Assembly: GCF_019097845.1 (NCBI RefSeq)
Contig: NZ_JAHRGM010000035.1
Location: forward strand, 186,001-250,000
Source of the DNA: Sphingobium sp. AS12
GTDB lineage: Bacteria > Pseudomonadota > Alphaproteobacteria > Sphingomonadales > Sphingomonadaceae
Direction: 5' to 3'
Length of the DNA: 64,000 bases
The notes below the pieces were generated by a model. It ran no database searches, was not told the origin of the DNA, and was given only the letters and a program-made list of their open reading frames with translations. Positions 52,531-61,296 of the stretch are shown here, piece after piece. Position numbers and translations under genes: made by a program. Every line of letters starts with the position of its first letter. Position 1 is the first letter of the stretch.

Positions 52531-52605
52531 GGTGGGCGATGACGGGCTCGAACCGCCGACATTCTCGGTGTAAACGAGACGCTCTACCAACTGAGCTAAT
52601 CGCCC
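52530..52605 (-). tRNA. tRNA-Val (anticodon TAC)
   Basis: On the minus strand the acceptor stem GGGCGAT pairs with ATCGCCC, the D arm is AGCTCAGTTGGTAGAGC, the anticodon arm is TCTCG-TTTACAC-CGAGA (anticodon TAC, codon GUA), and GGTTCGAGCC forms the T loop. CCA is encoded (52530-52532). Confidence 0.96.
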
Positions 52606-52660
52606 GCTCCTGCGGAGAAGCGTCTATCTAGGGAAAAATGCCGGGGCGTCAAGCCGGGAG

Positions 52661-53662
52661 TCAGGTGGTGAGCAGGCGGCGGCTGGCCCCGAACCAGCGG
52701 GTCAGCGCTTCGGCGGCCTCGTGCGCCAGCGCGATGAAGATGCGGCGGCCGTCATGCGGATCGGCCTGCCGCTCGACCAGTCCCTTGTCGGTCAGGGTGC
52801 GAATCCAGCGCAGGGCGGTGGTGGGCGGCACGGCGGCGGCGATGCACAGGCTGGAAACCGACACGCGCTCATGTTCCAGCCTGGCTGCCAGCAGATCGAG
52901 CAGCATATCCCAAGCGGGATCGGCAAACAGGTCGCCGGGCAGGAAATCGGCACGGATGCGGCGCGCGCGCAGCAGGTCGCGGACCTGTGTGGCGGTGATG
53001 GCGGGCATGTCGGTGCGCGTCGCTTCGCCGCCGATCGGGGCGAGTGCGGGCATCCCGATATAGTCGCTCGGCCGATCGGAAATACGCTGGCCCAGATCAA
53101 AGCTGGGAGTGGCCACCCGCGTCCGTTCCGTCAGCGCGTCGAGGGTGCGGGCAAGGCGACCGACTTCCTCGCTCAATTGCTGGAGGCGGGCGCTTTCGCG
53201 GTCGATTTCATGCACCTGGCCCGAAGCTGGCCGACGATCCCCGGCGGCGACCAGCGCGGCGGCGAGTTCGACCCGGTCGGGATCGCACAGCAATTGTGTA
53301 TGTGGGCTGCGCAGGCAGGCGAAGGCGAGTTCCACCGTATCCCATCCGGCGATCAGGATGACCGCCATGCCAGCCTGGATCGCCTGGGTTTCCAATTGCA
53401 CCAGCAGGCGTTCCAGCAACGGGGTGATGATGGGGCAAAAGACCAGCACCGTGTCGCACTGGGCCTGAAGATCGAGCCGCACCGGCGCATCGGCCAGCGC
53501 GGTCAGCCCCAGCAGGCGGAAACCTGCCGCCGCAGCGACCGGCTCCAGCGCGGAGGCGTCCATCTGGTCGGCGATCACCAGCAGGCTGGCGCGATCATCG
53601 CGTGGCGTCAGCGGTGCGCTATGGCTCGTCAGCGGCGAGGCGTAGGAAAAATCTTCCATCAT
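52661..53662 (-). CDS. Winged-helix (MarR-like) transcriptional regulator with N-terminal receiver-like domain
   Basis: A 333-residue protein. Residues about 25-145 resemble a degenerate receiver-type alpha/beta domain (SLLVIADQMDASALEPVAAA, VLVFCPIITPLLERL). A coiled-coil-like segment follows (REEVGRL-type, around ESARLQQLSEEVGRLARTLD). The C-terminal ~100 residues form a winged helix with VSSLCIAAAVPPTTALRWI, then GLVERQADPHDGRR (wing) typical of MarR-like regulators. Similar proteins are common in sphingomonads without known function. A TTCCTA/TAGGAA inverted repeat lies upstream at about 53843-53863. Confidence 0.75.
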   Translation of the reverse strand: MMEDFSYASPLTSHSAPLTPRDDRASLLVIADQMDASALEPVAAAAGFRLLGLTALADAPVRLDLQAQCDTVLVFCPIITPLLERLLVQLETQAIQAGMAVILIAGWDTVELAFACLRSPHTQLLCDPDRVELAAALVAAGDRRPASGQVHEIDRESARLQQLSEEVGRLARTLDALTERTRVATPSFDLGQRISDRPSDYIGMPALAPIGGEATRTDMPAITATQVRDLLRARRIRADFLPGDLFADPAWDMLLDLLAARLEHERVSVSSLCIAAAVPPTTALRWIRTLTDKGLVERQADPHDGRRIFIALAHEAAEALTRWFGASRRLLTT

Positions 53663-53894
53663 GGTCCGAATCCCGTTCTAGCTTCGTTCTAAAGAATAAA
53701 GCAAGAACGGATCGATTCAGCCCCGCATATTCGCCATTCTGGACAGGGTCTGGAGCAATGGCTTCATTCGGTCATGGACAAGGGGCGACAGGCGGCGCTT
53801 TCCGTCCAGTTTGCAGCCAATTTGGCGGGAGGATGCAGGAAATTTCCTATCATTTTAGGAAGGGCTGACATTCTCTCCGAAATGGAGTCAATTG

Positions 53895-54746
53895 TCACAC
53901 CGCCGTGGCGCGGGCAAAGGCGATGTAGAGCGCGCGCAGCCGCATCGCGACCGGGCCCGGGGTGCCGCTGCCGATGGTCTGGCCGTCGATGGTGACGACC
54001 GACTGGCACAGGGTCGATGCGCTGGTGATGAACGCCTCTTTCGCGGTCAGCGCTTCCGCGACGGTAAAGGGGCGGCGGATGACGGCCAGACCGCTTTCGG
54101 CGGCCAGAGCGGTCAGCGCGTCGCCGGTGCAGCCCGCCAGCACCGCTTCGCTATAAGGGCGGGTAATGATGCCTTCGTCGGTGACGATGAAGGCGGTGGA
54201 GGAAGCGCCTTCGGTGACGAAGCCGTCCTCGACCAGCCAGGCCTCCTGCGCGCCCGCGTCGCGCGCGGCCTGCTTGGCCATCGCCTGCGCCAGCAAGCCA
54301 GTGCTTTTAATGTCGCGGCGTTTCCAGCGCAGGTCTGGCATCGTGGCAACCGCGATGCCGGTGGTGACAGCGGGGACGTTCAGGAACGGCTTGTCCTGCA
54401 CGAACAGGAACAGGGTCGGCGCGGTATCGGGCGATGGCAGAAAGTCGCGGGTCGCGTCCGCGCCACGGGTGAGCTGAAGATAGACCAGCCCTTCATGGAG
54501 CGCATTAAGAGTGACGAGCTGCTTCTGCACGGCCTCAATCTCGGCAAGGCTGAGCGGCAGGCGAATGCCAAGCGCATCGGCAGAGCGTTGCAGCCGGGCG
54601 AGATGGCTGGCGCTGTCGACCAAGCCGCCGTCGATCACCGCAGCAACCTCATAAATCCCGTCGGCAAACAGGAAACCGCGATCCAGCGGCGAGATCCGCG
54701 CCTGATCGAGCGGCAGAAAGGCACCATTGAGATAGGCGATCGACAT
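53895..54746 (-). CDS. D-amino-acid aminotransferase (fold-type IV PLP)
   Basis: A 283-residue class IV aminotransferase. The start MSIAYLNGAFLPLDQARISP and DRGFLFADGIYEVAAV are typical, the PLP lysine lies in RRDIKSTGLLAQAMAK, and LVEDGFVTEGASSTAFIV contains the conserved Glu. The first residues fit D-alanine aminotransferases better than branched-chain IlvE, so it probably interconverts D-alanine and D-glutamate for the cell wall. Specificity is uncertain within the fold. Confidence 0.85.
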   Translation of the reverse strand: MSIAYLNGAFLPLDQARISPLDRGFLFADGIYEVAAVIDGGLVDSASHLARLQRSADALGIRLPLSLAEIEAVQKQLVTLNALHEGLVYLQLTRGADATRDFLPSPDTAPTLFLFVQDKPFLNVPAVTTGIAVATMPDLRWKRRDIKSTGLLAQAMAKQAARDAGAQEAWLVEDGFVTEGASSTAFIVTDEGIITRPYSEAVLAGCTGDALTALAAESGLAVIRRPFTVAEALTAKEAFITSASTLCQSVVTIDGQTIGSGTPGPVAMRLRALYIAFARATAV

Positions 54747-55021
54747 GAAGCGGGACGGTTCCTGAGCGGTGGATATCCACTGCTTTTGCCGGTCGGGCGG
54801 GCAGGGTCAAGCGGCTTGGCGGCACATATTGCCTTGGCGCTGGACCGGTGATGGGTGCGGAACTTCGCTAACTTCGCCCATATCGCGCATGAAGAATGGG
54901 CGCAAAGTCGGTCGTCCGCTGGTGCGGGTTGGGAAGGGCGGACGATGGGAAGGAGCCGCGGCGGCTATAGCAGGGGTGAGGGTCTGTAGGACAGGTGGAA
55001 GCTCCGTTTTTGCCTTCCCGC
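54747..55021. other. Intergenic stretch without a supported gene
   Basis: 275 bases between rpoN and the aminotransferase gene. Open frames here on either strand have poor codon structure and no recognisable product. A raiA/hpf-type gene, often found downstream of rpoN in proteobacteria, is absent. I see no clear terminator or repeat. Confidence 0.6.
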
Positions 55022-56563
55022 CTAAGCCGCCTTCCCCTGCAACGCCTTCTGCCGCCGCCGTTGCACGGACGATCCGATCCCCATCGCCTCGCGATATTTC
55101 GCGACCGTACGCCGGGCGATGTCCATGCCCTTGGCGCGGAGCAGGTCGACGAGGGTATCATCGGACAGGATGGCGTGGGGCTCTTCGGCCATGATCAGCG
55201 TCTTGATGTGGCTCTTGACCGCTTCGGCGGACACCGCGCCGTCGCCTTCCGCGTTCGAGACGCCGCTGGTGAAGAAATATTTGAGCTCGAACTGGCCGCG
55301 CGGGCAGGAAAGATATTTGTTCGACGTCACCCGGCTGACAGTGGATTCATGCATGGCAATGGCGTCGGCGACGGTGCGCAGGGTCAGCGGCTTCAAATGT
55401 GCGACGCCCTTGCGGAAGAAATCCTCCTGTTGGCGCACGACTTCGCTGGCGACCTTGATGATCGTTTTCTGCCGCTGGTCGAGCGCTTTCACCAGCCAGT
55501 TGGCGCTGGCGAGGCAGTCGGCGAGCCAGGCCTTGGCGCTCTTGTCCTGCTTGCCCGACGCCAGTTCGACATAGTAGCTGCGGTTGATGAGGACGCGGGG
55601 CAGGGTGGCGCTGTTGATCTCGATCGCCCAGCCGTCGGCGGTGGGCCGCACGAACAGGTCGGGGGTGACCGGCGCGGCGCGATCACTGGAAAAGCGCAGG
55701 CCGGGCTTGGGATCATAGCCGCGCAGCTCGCGGATCATGTCGGCCATATCCTCCTCATCCACGCCGCAGATACGGCGCAACTGGGGCAGCGCACCGCGCG
55801 CCAGCAGGTCGAGATTGGCGAGCAGCCGGGCCATGCAGGGATCGTGGCGGTCGGCCTCCTTGGCCTGCAGGGCAAGACATTCGGACAGCGACCGCGCGCC
55901 AACCCCGGTGGGGTCGAATGTGTGGATGACGCCCAACACCCGTTCGACATCGCAAAGCGGCAGGCCGAGCGCATGGGCGGTTTCGAGCAGATTGGCCTCA
56001 AGATAGCCCGCCGGGTCGATCTGGCCGATCAGCTGACCCGCGACGACCAGGTCCATGCCGGACAGGGCGGCGCGGGCCTGATCCATCAGATGTTCCTGAA
56101 GGCTGGGTTCGGGGTTGGCGAAACTGTCAAAATCGAGCGCTTCGCCGCTGCCGCCCGACAGCGCGTCCATGCCGCTGCCAGAACCGCTACCCGTGCCATG
56201 GGCGTTGGCCATGCGATCGCCGGGGCCATCGTCGATGAAGGTTTCCGCGCCATAATCGACGTCGAGCGGGGAATCGCTGGCCCCCAGCCCTTGCCCGATC
56301 AGGTCGTCGCTGGACCCGGTTTCCGCCGAAAGGGTCGGGCGATCGACATCGCGGTCGATACCGTCTGGCAGGGGCAGGTCGTCAGGCGTGCTGCCGCTGT
56401 CGAGCAGCGGGTTCTTTTCCAGCTCACCCGCGACGAACGCCTCTATCTCCAGATTGGAGAGCGCCAGCAGCTTGATCGCCTGCTGGAGCTGCGGCGTCAT
56501 CACCAGCGACTGGCTCTGCCGTATGTCGAGGCGTGGACCGAGCGCCATCAGAATAAGGTCCAT
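55022..56563 (-). CDS. rpoN: RNA polymerase sigma-54 factor
   Basis: A 513-residue RpoN. Region I is the Gln/Leu-rich start (LDIRQSQSLVMTPQLQQAIK), the acidic region II follows (residues about 50 to 125), the core-binding region has LQEHLMDQARAALSGMD and GYLEANLLETAHALGLP, and the C-terminal RpoN box is ARRTVAKYRE. It directs nitrogen-related and other -24/-12 promoters that need enhancer-binding proteins. lptB lies 30 bases upstream on the same strand, the common lptB-rpoN order. Confidence 0.96.
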   Translation of the reverse strand: MDLILMALGPRLDIRQSQSLVMTPQLQQAIKLLALSNLEIEAFVAGELEKNPLLDSGSTPDDLPLPDGIDRDVDRPTLSAETGSSDDLIGQGLGASDSPLDVDYGAETFIDDGPGDRMANAHGTGSGSGSGMDALSGGSGEALDFDSFANPEPSLQEHLMDQARAALSGMDLVVAGQLIGQIDPAGYLEANLLETAHALGLPLCDVERVLGVIHTFDPTGVGARSLSECLALQAKEADRHDPCMARLLANLDLLARGALPQLRRICGVDEEDMADMIRELRGYDPKPGLRFSSDRAAPVTPDLFVRPTADGWAIEINSATLPRVLINRSYYVELASGKQDKSAKAWLADCLASANWLVKALDQRQKTIIKVASEVVRQQEDFFRKGVAHLKPLTLRTVADAIAMHESTVSRVTSNKYLSCPRGQFELKYFFTSGVSNAEGDGAVSAEAVKSHIKTLIMAEEPHAILSDDTLVDLLRAKGMDIARRTVAKYREAMGIGSSVQRRRQKALQGKAA

Positions 56564-56593
56564 TCAGGACAGTGAGCGCGCGCCACCATCATG

Positions 56594-57382
56594 TCAGAGC
56601 GAGAAATTCTCGCCCAGATAGAGGCGGCGCACATCGGCATTGGCGACCAGTTCGGTCGGGCTGCCCGCAAAAAGCATCTGGCCGCCATAGATGATGCAGG
56701 CGCGATCGACGATTTCAAGCGTTTCGCGCACATTATGGTCGGTGATGAGGACGCCGATGCCCCGGTTTTTAAGGTCCTTCACCAGATCGCGAATGTCGGC
56801 GATGGAGAGCGGGTCGATGCCCGCGAACGGTTCGTCCAGCAGTACGATCGAGGGATTGGCGGCCAGCGCGCGGGCGATTTCGCAGCGGCGTCGTTCGCCG
56901 CCCGACAGCGCCATGGCGGCCGAATCGCGCAGGCGGGTGAGGCCAAATTCTTCGAGCAGCTGTTCCAACCGCGCGTCGCGCGCGGCGCGGTCCGGCTCGG
57001 CCAGTTCCAGCACCGCGCTGATATTCTGCGCCACGGTGAGGCCGCGGAAGATGGACGTTTCCTGCGGCAGATAGCCCAGGCCCAATATGGCGCGGCGATA
57101 CATGGGCAGGCCGGTAATATCCTGCCCGTCCAATATGATGCGCCCGCGATCGGGGCGGACGAGCCCCATGACGGAATAGAAGCAGGTCGTCTTGCCCGCG
57201 CCATTGGGGCCGAGCAGGCCGACCACTTCGCCCTTGCCCACGGTCAGCGATACGTCGGACAGGACGACCCGCTTGTCATAGCTTTTGGCGATCGAGATGA
57301 CCGACAGGCCGTCGCCCAGCTCCTGCGGGGCCAGCGGGCGGTGGTCGGCGGCGGGCCGGTCCTGGGTGGTGACGTCGTGCAT
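56594..57382 (-). CDS. lptB: LPS export ABC transporter ATP-binding protein
   Basis: A 262-residue ATPase of the LptB2FG complex that drives lipopolysaccharide from the inner membrane to the Lpt bridge. Walker A GLLGPNGAGKTTCFYSV, Q-loop YLPQETSIFRGLT, signature ALSGGERRRCEIARAL, Walker B IVLLDEPFAGIDPLS and the H-loop ITDHNVRETL are intact. The preferred ATG is 57382 (MHDVTTQDRPAAD); the roughly 25-residue N-terminal extension before the ABC domain is longer than in Escherichia coli. lptA and lptC are not in the window. Confidence 0.95.
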   Translation of the reverse strand: MHDVTTQDRPAADHRPLAPQELGDGLSVISIAKSYDKRVVLSDVSLTVGKGEVVGLLGPNGAGKTTCFYSVMGLVRPDRGRIILDGQDITGLPMYRRAILGLGYLPQETSIFRGLTVAQNISAVLELAEPDRAARDARLEQLLEEFGLTRLRDSAAMALSGGERRRCEIARALAANPSIVLLDEPFAGIDPLSIADIRDLVKDLKNRGIGVLITDHNVRETLEIVDRACIIYGGQMLFAGSPTELVANADVRRLYLGENFSL

Positions 57383-57516
57383 GGCTCGTCCATATTTGCA
57401 GCCAAGGGGTTGACCGCCGGTAAAAATTGACCCGCCCATGGGGCAGTTGGCATTCTTTGTGCATGGGAATGCCGCCGGGGCAAGGGGGAAAATGCCGGGC
57501 GGGGGCTTCGACGCGC

Positions 57517-57993
57517 CTAGCCGCGCACGGGGAGCGCCGTCTGATATTTGGTGACCGACAGGGCAAATTGCGACGATGCGCCCGCGACCGAAGGATGTTT
57601 GAGCAGGGTGCGCATCAGGAAATGCTCATAATCCGCGACGTTGGAGGCGACGACGCGCATCAGATAATCCCATTCGCCCGACATGGAATAGCATTCCATC
57701 ACCTGATCATGGTCACGCACGAACGTTTCGAACGCGGCGATCGAGTCGCCTGAAAAATCCTTCATCCGCACATGGCAGAAGATGGTGACATCCTGTCCCA
57801 GCAGTTGCGGATCGGCCAGCCGCACCGCGCCGCGCAGCACGCCTGCCTCCTCCAGCGCCTTCACCCTGCGCCAGCAGGACGGGCCGGTGCTGCCGACCCG
57901 TTCGGCGAGGTCCGCATTGCTGAGCGCGGCGTCGCGCTGCAACTCTGTAACGATGCGGCGATCGAGGGCATCGAGTTCGACAAATTTCGTCAT
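57517..57993 (-). CDS. Lrp/AsnC family transcriptional regulator
   Basis: A 158-residue regulator: N-terminal HTH (ALDRRIVTELQRDAALSNAD, ERVGSTGPSCWRRVKALEEAG) and a C-terminal RAM effector domain (VMECYSMSGEWDYLMRVVAS). It is divergent from the phenylalanine-degradation operon, with a palindrome in the 94-base gap, so it most likely regulates phhA-hppD-hmgA-fahA-maiA in response to an aromatic amino acid (inference). Confidence 0.9.
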   Translation of the reverse strand: MTKFVELDALDRRIVTELQRDAALSNADLAERVGSTGPSCWRRVKALEEAGVLRGAVRLADPQLLGQDVTIFCHVRMKDFSGDSIAAFETFVRDHDQVMECYSMSGEWDYLMRVVASNVADYEHFLMRTLLKHPSVAGASSQFALSVTKYQTALPVRG

Positions 57994-58029
57994 ATAATCG
58001 CCATTTCGGGAAATTTGGTTACAGCTATA

Positions 58030-58043
58030 GCCGAATAATCGGC
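58030..58043. promoter_or_regulatory. Palindrome in the phhA control region
   Basis: GCCGA-ATAA-TCGGC is a perfect inverted repeat in the divergent region between the Lrp/AsnC regulator and phhA. Nearby AT-rich stretches (ATTTCGGGAAATTTGG and CCATTTTGAAAAGCAATTTC) could be further sites of this regulator. Confidence 0.5.
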
Positions 58044-58087
58044 CATTTTGAAAAGCAATTTCGCGCCCTATTTGCGATGCTGTGGCT

Positions 58088-58960
58088 ATGGCCGAAACCC
58101 CGCCCCATCGTCCCGCGCACGCTGCGGAGGACTGGACCGTCCCGCAGGACTGGGACCGCTACAGCGCGGCCGATCATGCGATGTGGGACCGGTTGTTCGA
58201 CCGGCAGGCGCATATGCTGCCGGGGCGGGTGGTGCCGGAATTCATCGCCGGGCTGGACATATTGCGGATGGACCAGCCGGGCATCCCGCGCTTCGACGCG
58301 CTGTCGGAACGGCTGATGGCGGCGACGGGGTGGCAGGTGGTGGCGGTGCCGGGGCTGGTGCCGGACCGGGTATTTTTCGATCATCTGGCCAATCGCCGTT
58401 TCCCCGCCGGGCGCTTCATCCGCACGCCAAACCAAGAAGATTATCTGCAGGAGCCGGACGTGTTTCACGACATATTCGGCCATGTCCCGCTGCTCGCCAA
58501 TCCGGTGTTCGCCGATTATATGCAGGCCTATGGCCAGGGCGGGCTGCGCGCCGACGGGCTTGGCGCGATCGAGAAGCTGGCGCGGCTCTACTGGTACACG
58601 GTCGAGTTCGGGCTGATCGCCACGGATGAAGGCCTGCGCCTCTATGGCGCGGGGATCGTGTCGTCCAACGCCGAATCGCATTTCGCGCTGGAAGATCCCT
58701 CGCCCAACCGGCTGGGTTTCGATCTCCAGCGGCTGATGCGGACCCGCTACAAGATTGACGATTTCCAGCAGAGCTATTTCGTTATCGACAGTTTCGACCA
58801 GCTGCTGCGCCAGACGGTCGAGACCGATTTCGCGCCGCTCTACGCCGCGCTGGATCAGCAGAGCGATCTCGACACCGACACCATCCTGCCCGGCGACCGC
58901 GTCTTTACCCGCGGGACGCAGGCCTATGCCCATAAGAAAATGCAAGAGGAGCCGATATGA
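58088..58960 (+). CDS. phhA: Phenylalanine-4-hydroxylase
   Basis: A 290-residue monomeric aromatic amino-acid hydroxylase. The iron-binding VFHDIFGHVPLL (two His) and the Glu in YWYTVEFGLIATDE are intact. It hydroxylates phenylalanine to tyrosine with a tetrahydropterin and O2. The ATG at 58088 (MAETPPHRPAHA) is preferred over a GTG two codons earlier. First gene of the aromatic-degradation operon; its stop overlaps hppD by 4 bases. Confidence 0.95.
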   Translation: MAETPPHRPAHAAEDWTVPQDWDRYSAADHAMWDRLFDRQAHMLPGRVVPEFIAGLDILRMDQPGIPRFDALSERLMAATGWQVVAVPGLVPDRVFFDHLANRRFPAGRFIRTPNQEDYLQEPDVFHDIFGHVPLLANPVFADYMQAYGQGGLRADGLGAIEKLARLYWYTVEFGLIATDEGLRLYGAGIVSSNAESHFALEDPSPNRLGFDLQRLMRTRYKIDDFQQSYFVIDSFDQLLRQTVETDFAPLYAALDQQSDLDTDTILPGDRVFTRGTQAYAHKKMQEEPI

Positions 58961-59997
58961 CTGCCAGCGCCGACAATCCCCTGGGCCTGAACGGTTTTGA
59001 ATTTGTCGAATTCACCTCGCCAGAGCCGCAGGCGATGGCCGCGCAGTTCGAGGCGCTGGGCTTTACCGCGACCCACCGGCACCCGACCAAGAATATCACC
59101 CGCTACAAGCAGGGGCGGATCAATCTGATGCTCAACCGCGACGATGCGGGCCGGGTCGCGGCGTTTCGCGGCGTGCATGGCCCCTCGGCCAGCGCCATGG
59201 CGTTCCGCGTCGCCAATCCGCAGGGCGCGCTGCAATGGGCGCTGGCCAATGGCGCGCAGCCGACCGAGGAGGACGACACCGTTATCATGGGGATTGGCGG
59301 CGCTTACCTCTATTTCATGCCGGACCAGGGCGACCCCTATGCCAATTGGGCCGAATTTCCCGGCTGGCGTGAGGCCGAGGCGCGCAACAATGTCGGCCTC
59401 GACCTGCTCGACCATCTGACCCATAATGTCCGGCGCGGGCAGATGCGGGTGTGGAGCGAATTTTACCGCACCCTGTTCGGGTTCGAGGAACAGAAATTCT
59501 TTGATATCGAGGGCAAGGCGACGGGCCTGACCAGCCAGGCGATGATCGCGCCGGACAAGGCGATCCGCATCCCGCTCAACGAAAGCAAGGATGACAATAG
59601 CCAGATCGAGGAATTCATCCGCGACTATCATGGCGAGGGTATCCAGCATCTGGCGCTGACCACTGACGATATTTACGCGACGGTCGAAAAGCTGCGCGCG
59701 CGCGGCGTGCGGTTGCAGGACACGATCGAGACTTATTATGAACTGGTCGACAAGCGCGTGCCGGGCCATGGCGAGGATCTGGAACGGCTGCGAACCAACC
59801 GCATCCTGATCGACGGCGATGTGGAAAGCGAAGGGCTGTTGCTGCAAATCTTTACCGAGCCGATGTTCGGGCCGATCTTTTTCGAGATTATCCAGCGCAA
59901 GGGCAATGAAGGCTTTGGCAACGGCAATTTCCAGGCCTTGTTCGAGAGTATCGAACTGGACCAGATACGGCGCGGGGTGGTGAGCGTCGACGCCTGA
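58957..59997 (+). CDS. hppD: 4-Hydroxyphenylpyruvate dioxygenase
   Basis: A 346-residue Fe(II) enzyme forming homogentisate. Vicinal-oxygen-chelate repeats are present; iron ligands are His in the HLTHNVRRGQM and GIQHLALTTDDIY regions and Glu in IFFEIIQRKGNEGFGNGNF, which is also the C-terminal signature. The ATG overlaps the phhA TGA. An aromatic aminotransferase needed to make 4-hydroxyphenylpyruvate from tyrosine is not in the operon. Confidence 0.96.
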   Translation: MTASADNPLGLNGFEFVEFTSPEPQAMAAQFEALGFTATHRHPTKNITRYKQGRINLMLNRDDAGRVAAFRGVHGPSASAMAFRVANPQGALQWALANGAQPTEEDDTVIMGIGGAYLYFMPDQGDPYANWAEFPGWREAEARNNVGLDLLDHLTHNVRRGQMRVWSEFYRTLFGFEEQKFFDIEGKATGLTSQAMIAPDKAIRIPLNESKDDNSQIEEFIRDYHGEGIQHLALTTDDIYATVEKLRARGVRLQDTIETYYELVDKRVPGHGEDLERLRTNRILIDGDVESEGLLLQIFTEPMFGPIFFEIIQRKGNEGFGNGNFQALFESIELDQIRRGVVSVDA

Positions 59998-60024
59998 CAT
60001 AAGAGACGCGAGGAGAGGATTGAC

Positions 60025-61296
60025 ATGCATTACCTCCCCGGCTGGGGCAATCATCATGCGAGCGAGGCGGTGGTCGGGGCGTTACCCGTCGGGCGCAATT
60101 CGCCGCAGCAGGTGCCGTTCGGCCTCTATGCCGAGCAACTGTCCGGCACCGCCTTCACCGCGCCGCGTCACGACAATCGGCGCAGCTGGCTCTACCGGAT
60201 GCGGCCGAGCGCCGGGCATTCGCCGTTACGGCCCCATGCGCGCGAAACGCTGATCGCGTCGGGGCAGGTCGATACGCCCAACCGGCTGCGCTGGAATCCG
60301 CTGCCAGCCGCTGGGGCAGGGGTGGATTTCGTCGATGGCCTGATCACGGTCGCGTCCAATGGCGACATAAGCGTAGGGACGGGCTGCGCTGTGCATCTTT
60401 ATGCGGCCAGTGCGTCGATGGTGGATCGCGCCTTTTTCAGCGCCGATGGCGAGATGCTGATTCTGCCGCAGCAGGGGCGCCTGCGCATCGTTACCGAAAT
60501 GGGTGTGCTGGACGTCGCACCCTTGCAGGTCGCGCTGATCCCGCGCGGGGTGCGCTTTCGTGTCGAACTGCCGGACGGCGCGGCGCGGGGCTATGTCTGC
60601 GAAAATTACGGCGCGCTGTTTCGCCTACCTGAATTGGGACCGATCGGCTCCAATGGCCTGGCCAATGCCCGCGATTTCGAGGCACCCGTCGCTGCGTTCG
60701 AGGATGTCGAGCGACCTACCCAGATCTTGCAAAAATATGGCGGCACGCTCTGGGTGACGCAGCAGGATCACAGCCCGTTCGATGTCGTTGCCTGGCACGG
60801 CAATCTGACGCCCTGTCGCTATGACCTGACCCGCTTCAACACGATCGGCACGGTCAGTTATGACCATCCCGATCCGTCCATCTTCACTGTGCTGACCAGC
60901 CCCAGCGACATGCCGGGCACTGCCAATGTCGATTTCGTGATCTTTCCGCCGCGCTGGATGGTGGCGGAGGATACGTTCCGTCCGCCCTGGTTTCATCGCA
61001 ATGTGATGAGCGAATATATGGGCCTGATCCACGGCCAATATGATGCCAAGGCGGACGGTTTCGCGCCGGGCGGCGGCAGTCTGCACAACAGCATGTCGGG
61101 CCATGGCCCGGACGTCGATAGCTGGCGCAAGGCGGTGGAAGCTGCCCTGTCGCCCCAAAGGATAAAAGACACGATGGCGTTCATGATCGAGAGCCGTATG
61201 CCGTTCCGCCCGACCCGCTGGGCGATGGAAACACCCCTTTTGCAGGCTGATTATGACGCCTGCTGGCAGGGCTTTCCCAAGGCGCGCCTGCCATGA
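60025..61296 (+). CDS. hmgA: Homogentisate 1,2-dioxygenase
   Basis: A 423-residue ring-cleaving dioxygenase producing maleylacetoacetate. [18 protein letters not shown] begins the protein, and the iron-binding region shows [20 protein letters not shown] with [15 protein letters not shown], which contains the His/Glu ligands. GAGGAGAGG lies upstream of the ATG. The stop overlaps fahA by ATGA. Confidence 0.96.
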   Translation: MHYLPGWGNHHASEAVVGALPVGRNSPQQVPFGLYAEQLSGTAFTAPRHDNRRSWLYRMRPSAGHSPLRPHARETLIASGQVDTPNRLRWNPLPAAGAGVDFVDGLITVASNGDISVGTGCAVHLYAASASMVDRAFFSADGEMLILPQQGRLRIVTEMGVLDVAPLQVALIPRGVRFRVELPDGAARGYVCENYGALFRLPELGPIGSNGLANARDFEAPVAAFEDVERPTQILQKYGGTLWVTQQDHSPFDVVAWHGNLTPCRYDLTRFNTIGTVSYDHPDPSIFTVLTSPSDMPGTANVDFVIFPPRWMVAEDTFRPPWFHRNVMSEYMGLIHGQYDAKADGFAPGGGSLHNSMSGHGPDVDSWRKAVEAALSPQRIKDTMAFMIESRMPFRPTRWAMETPLLQADYDACWQGFPKARLP

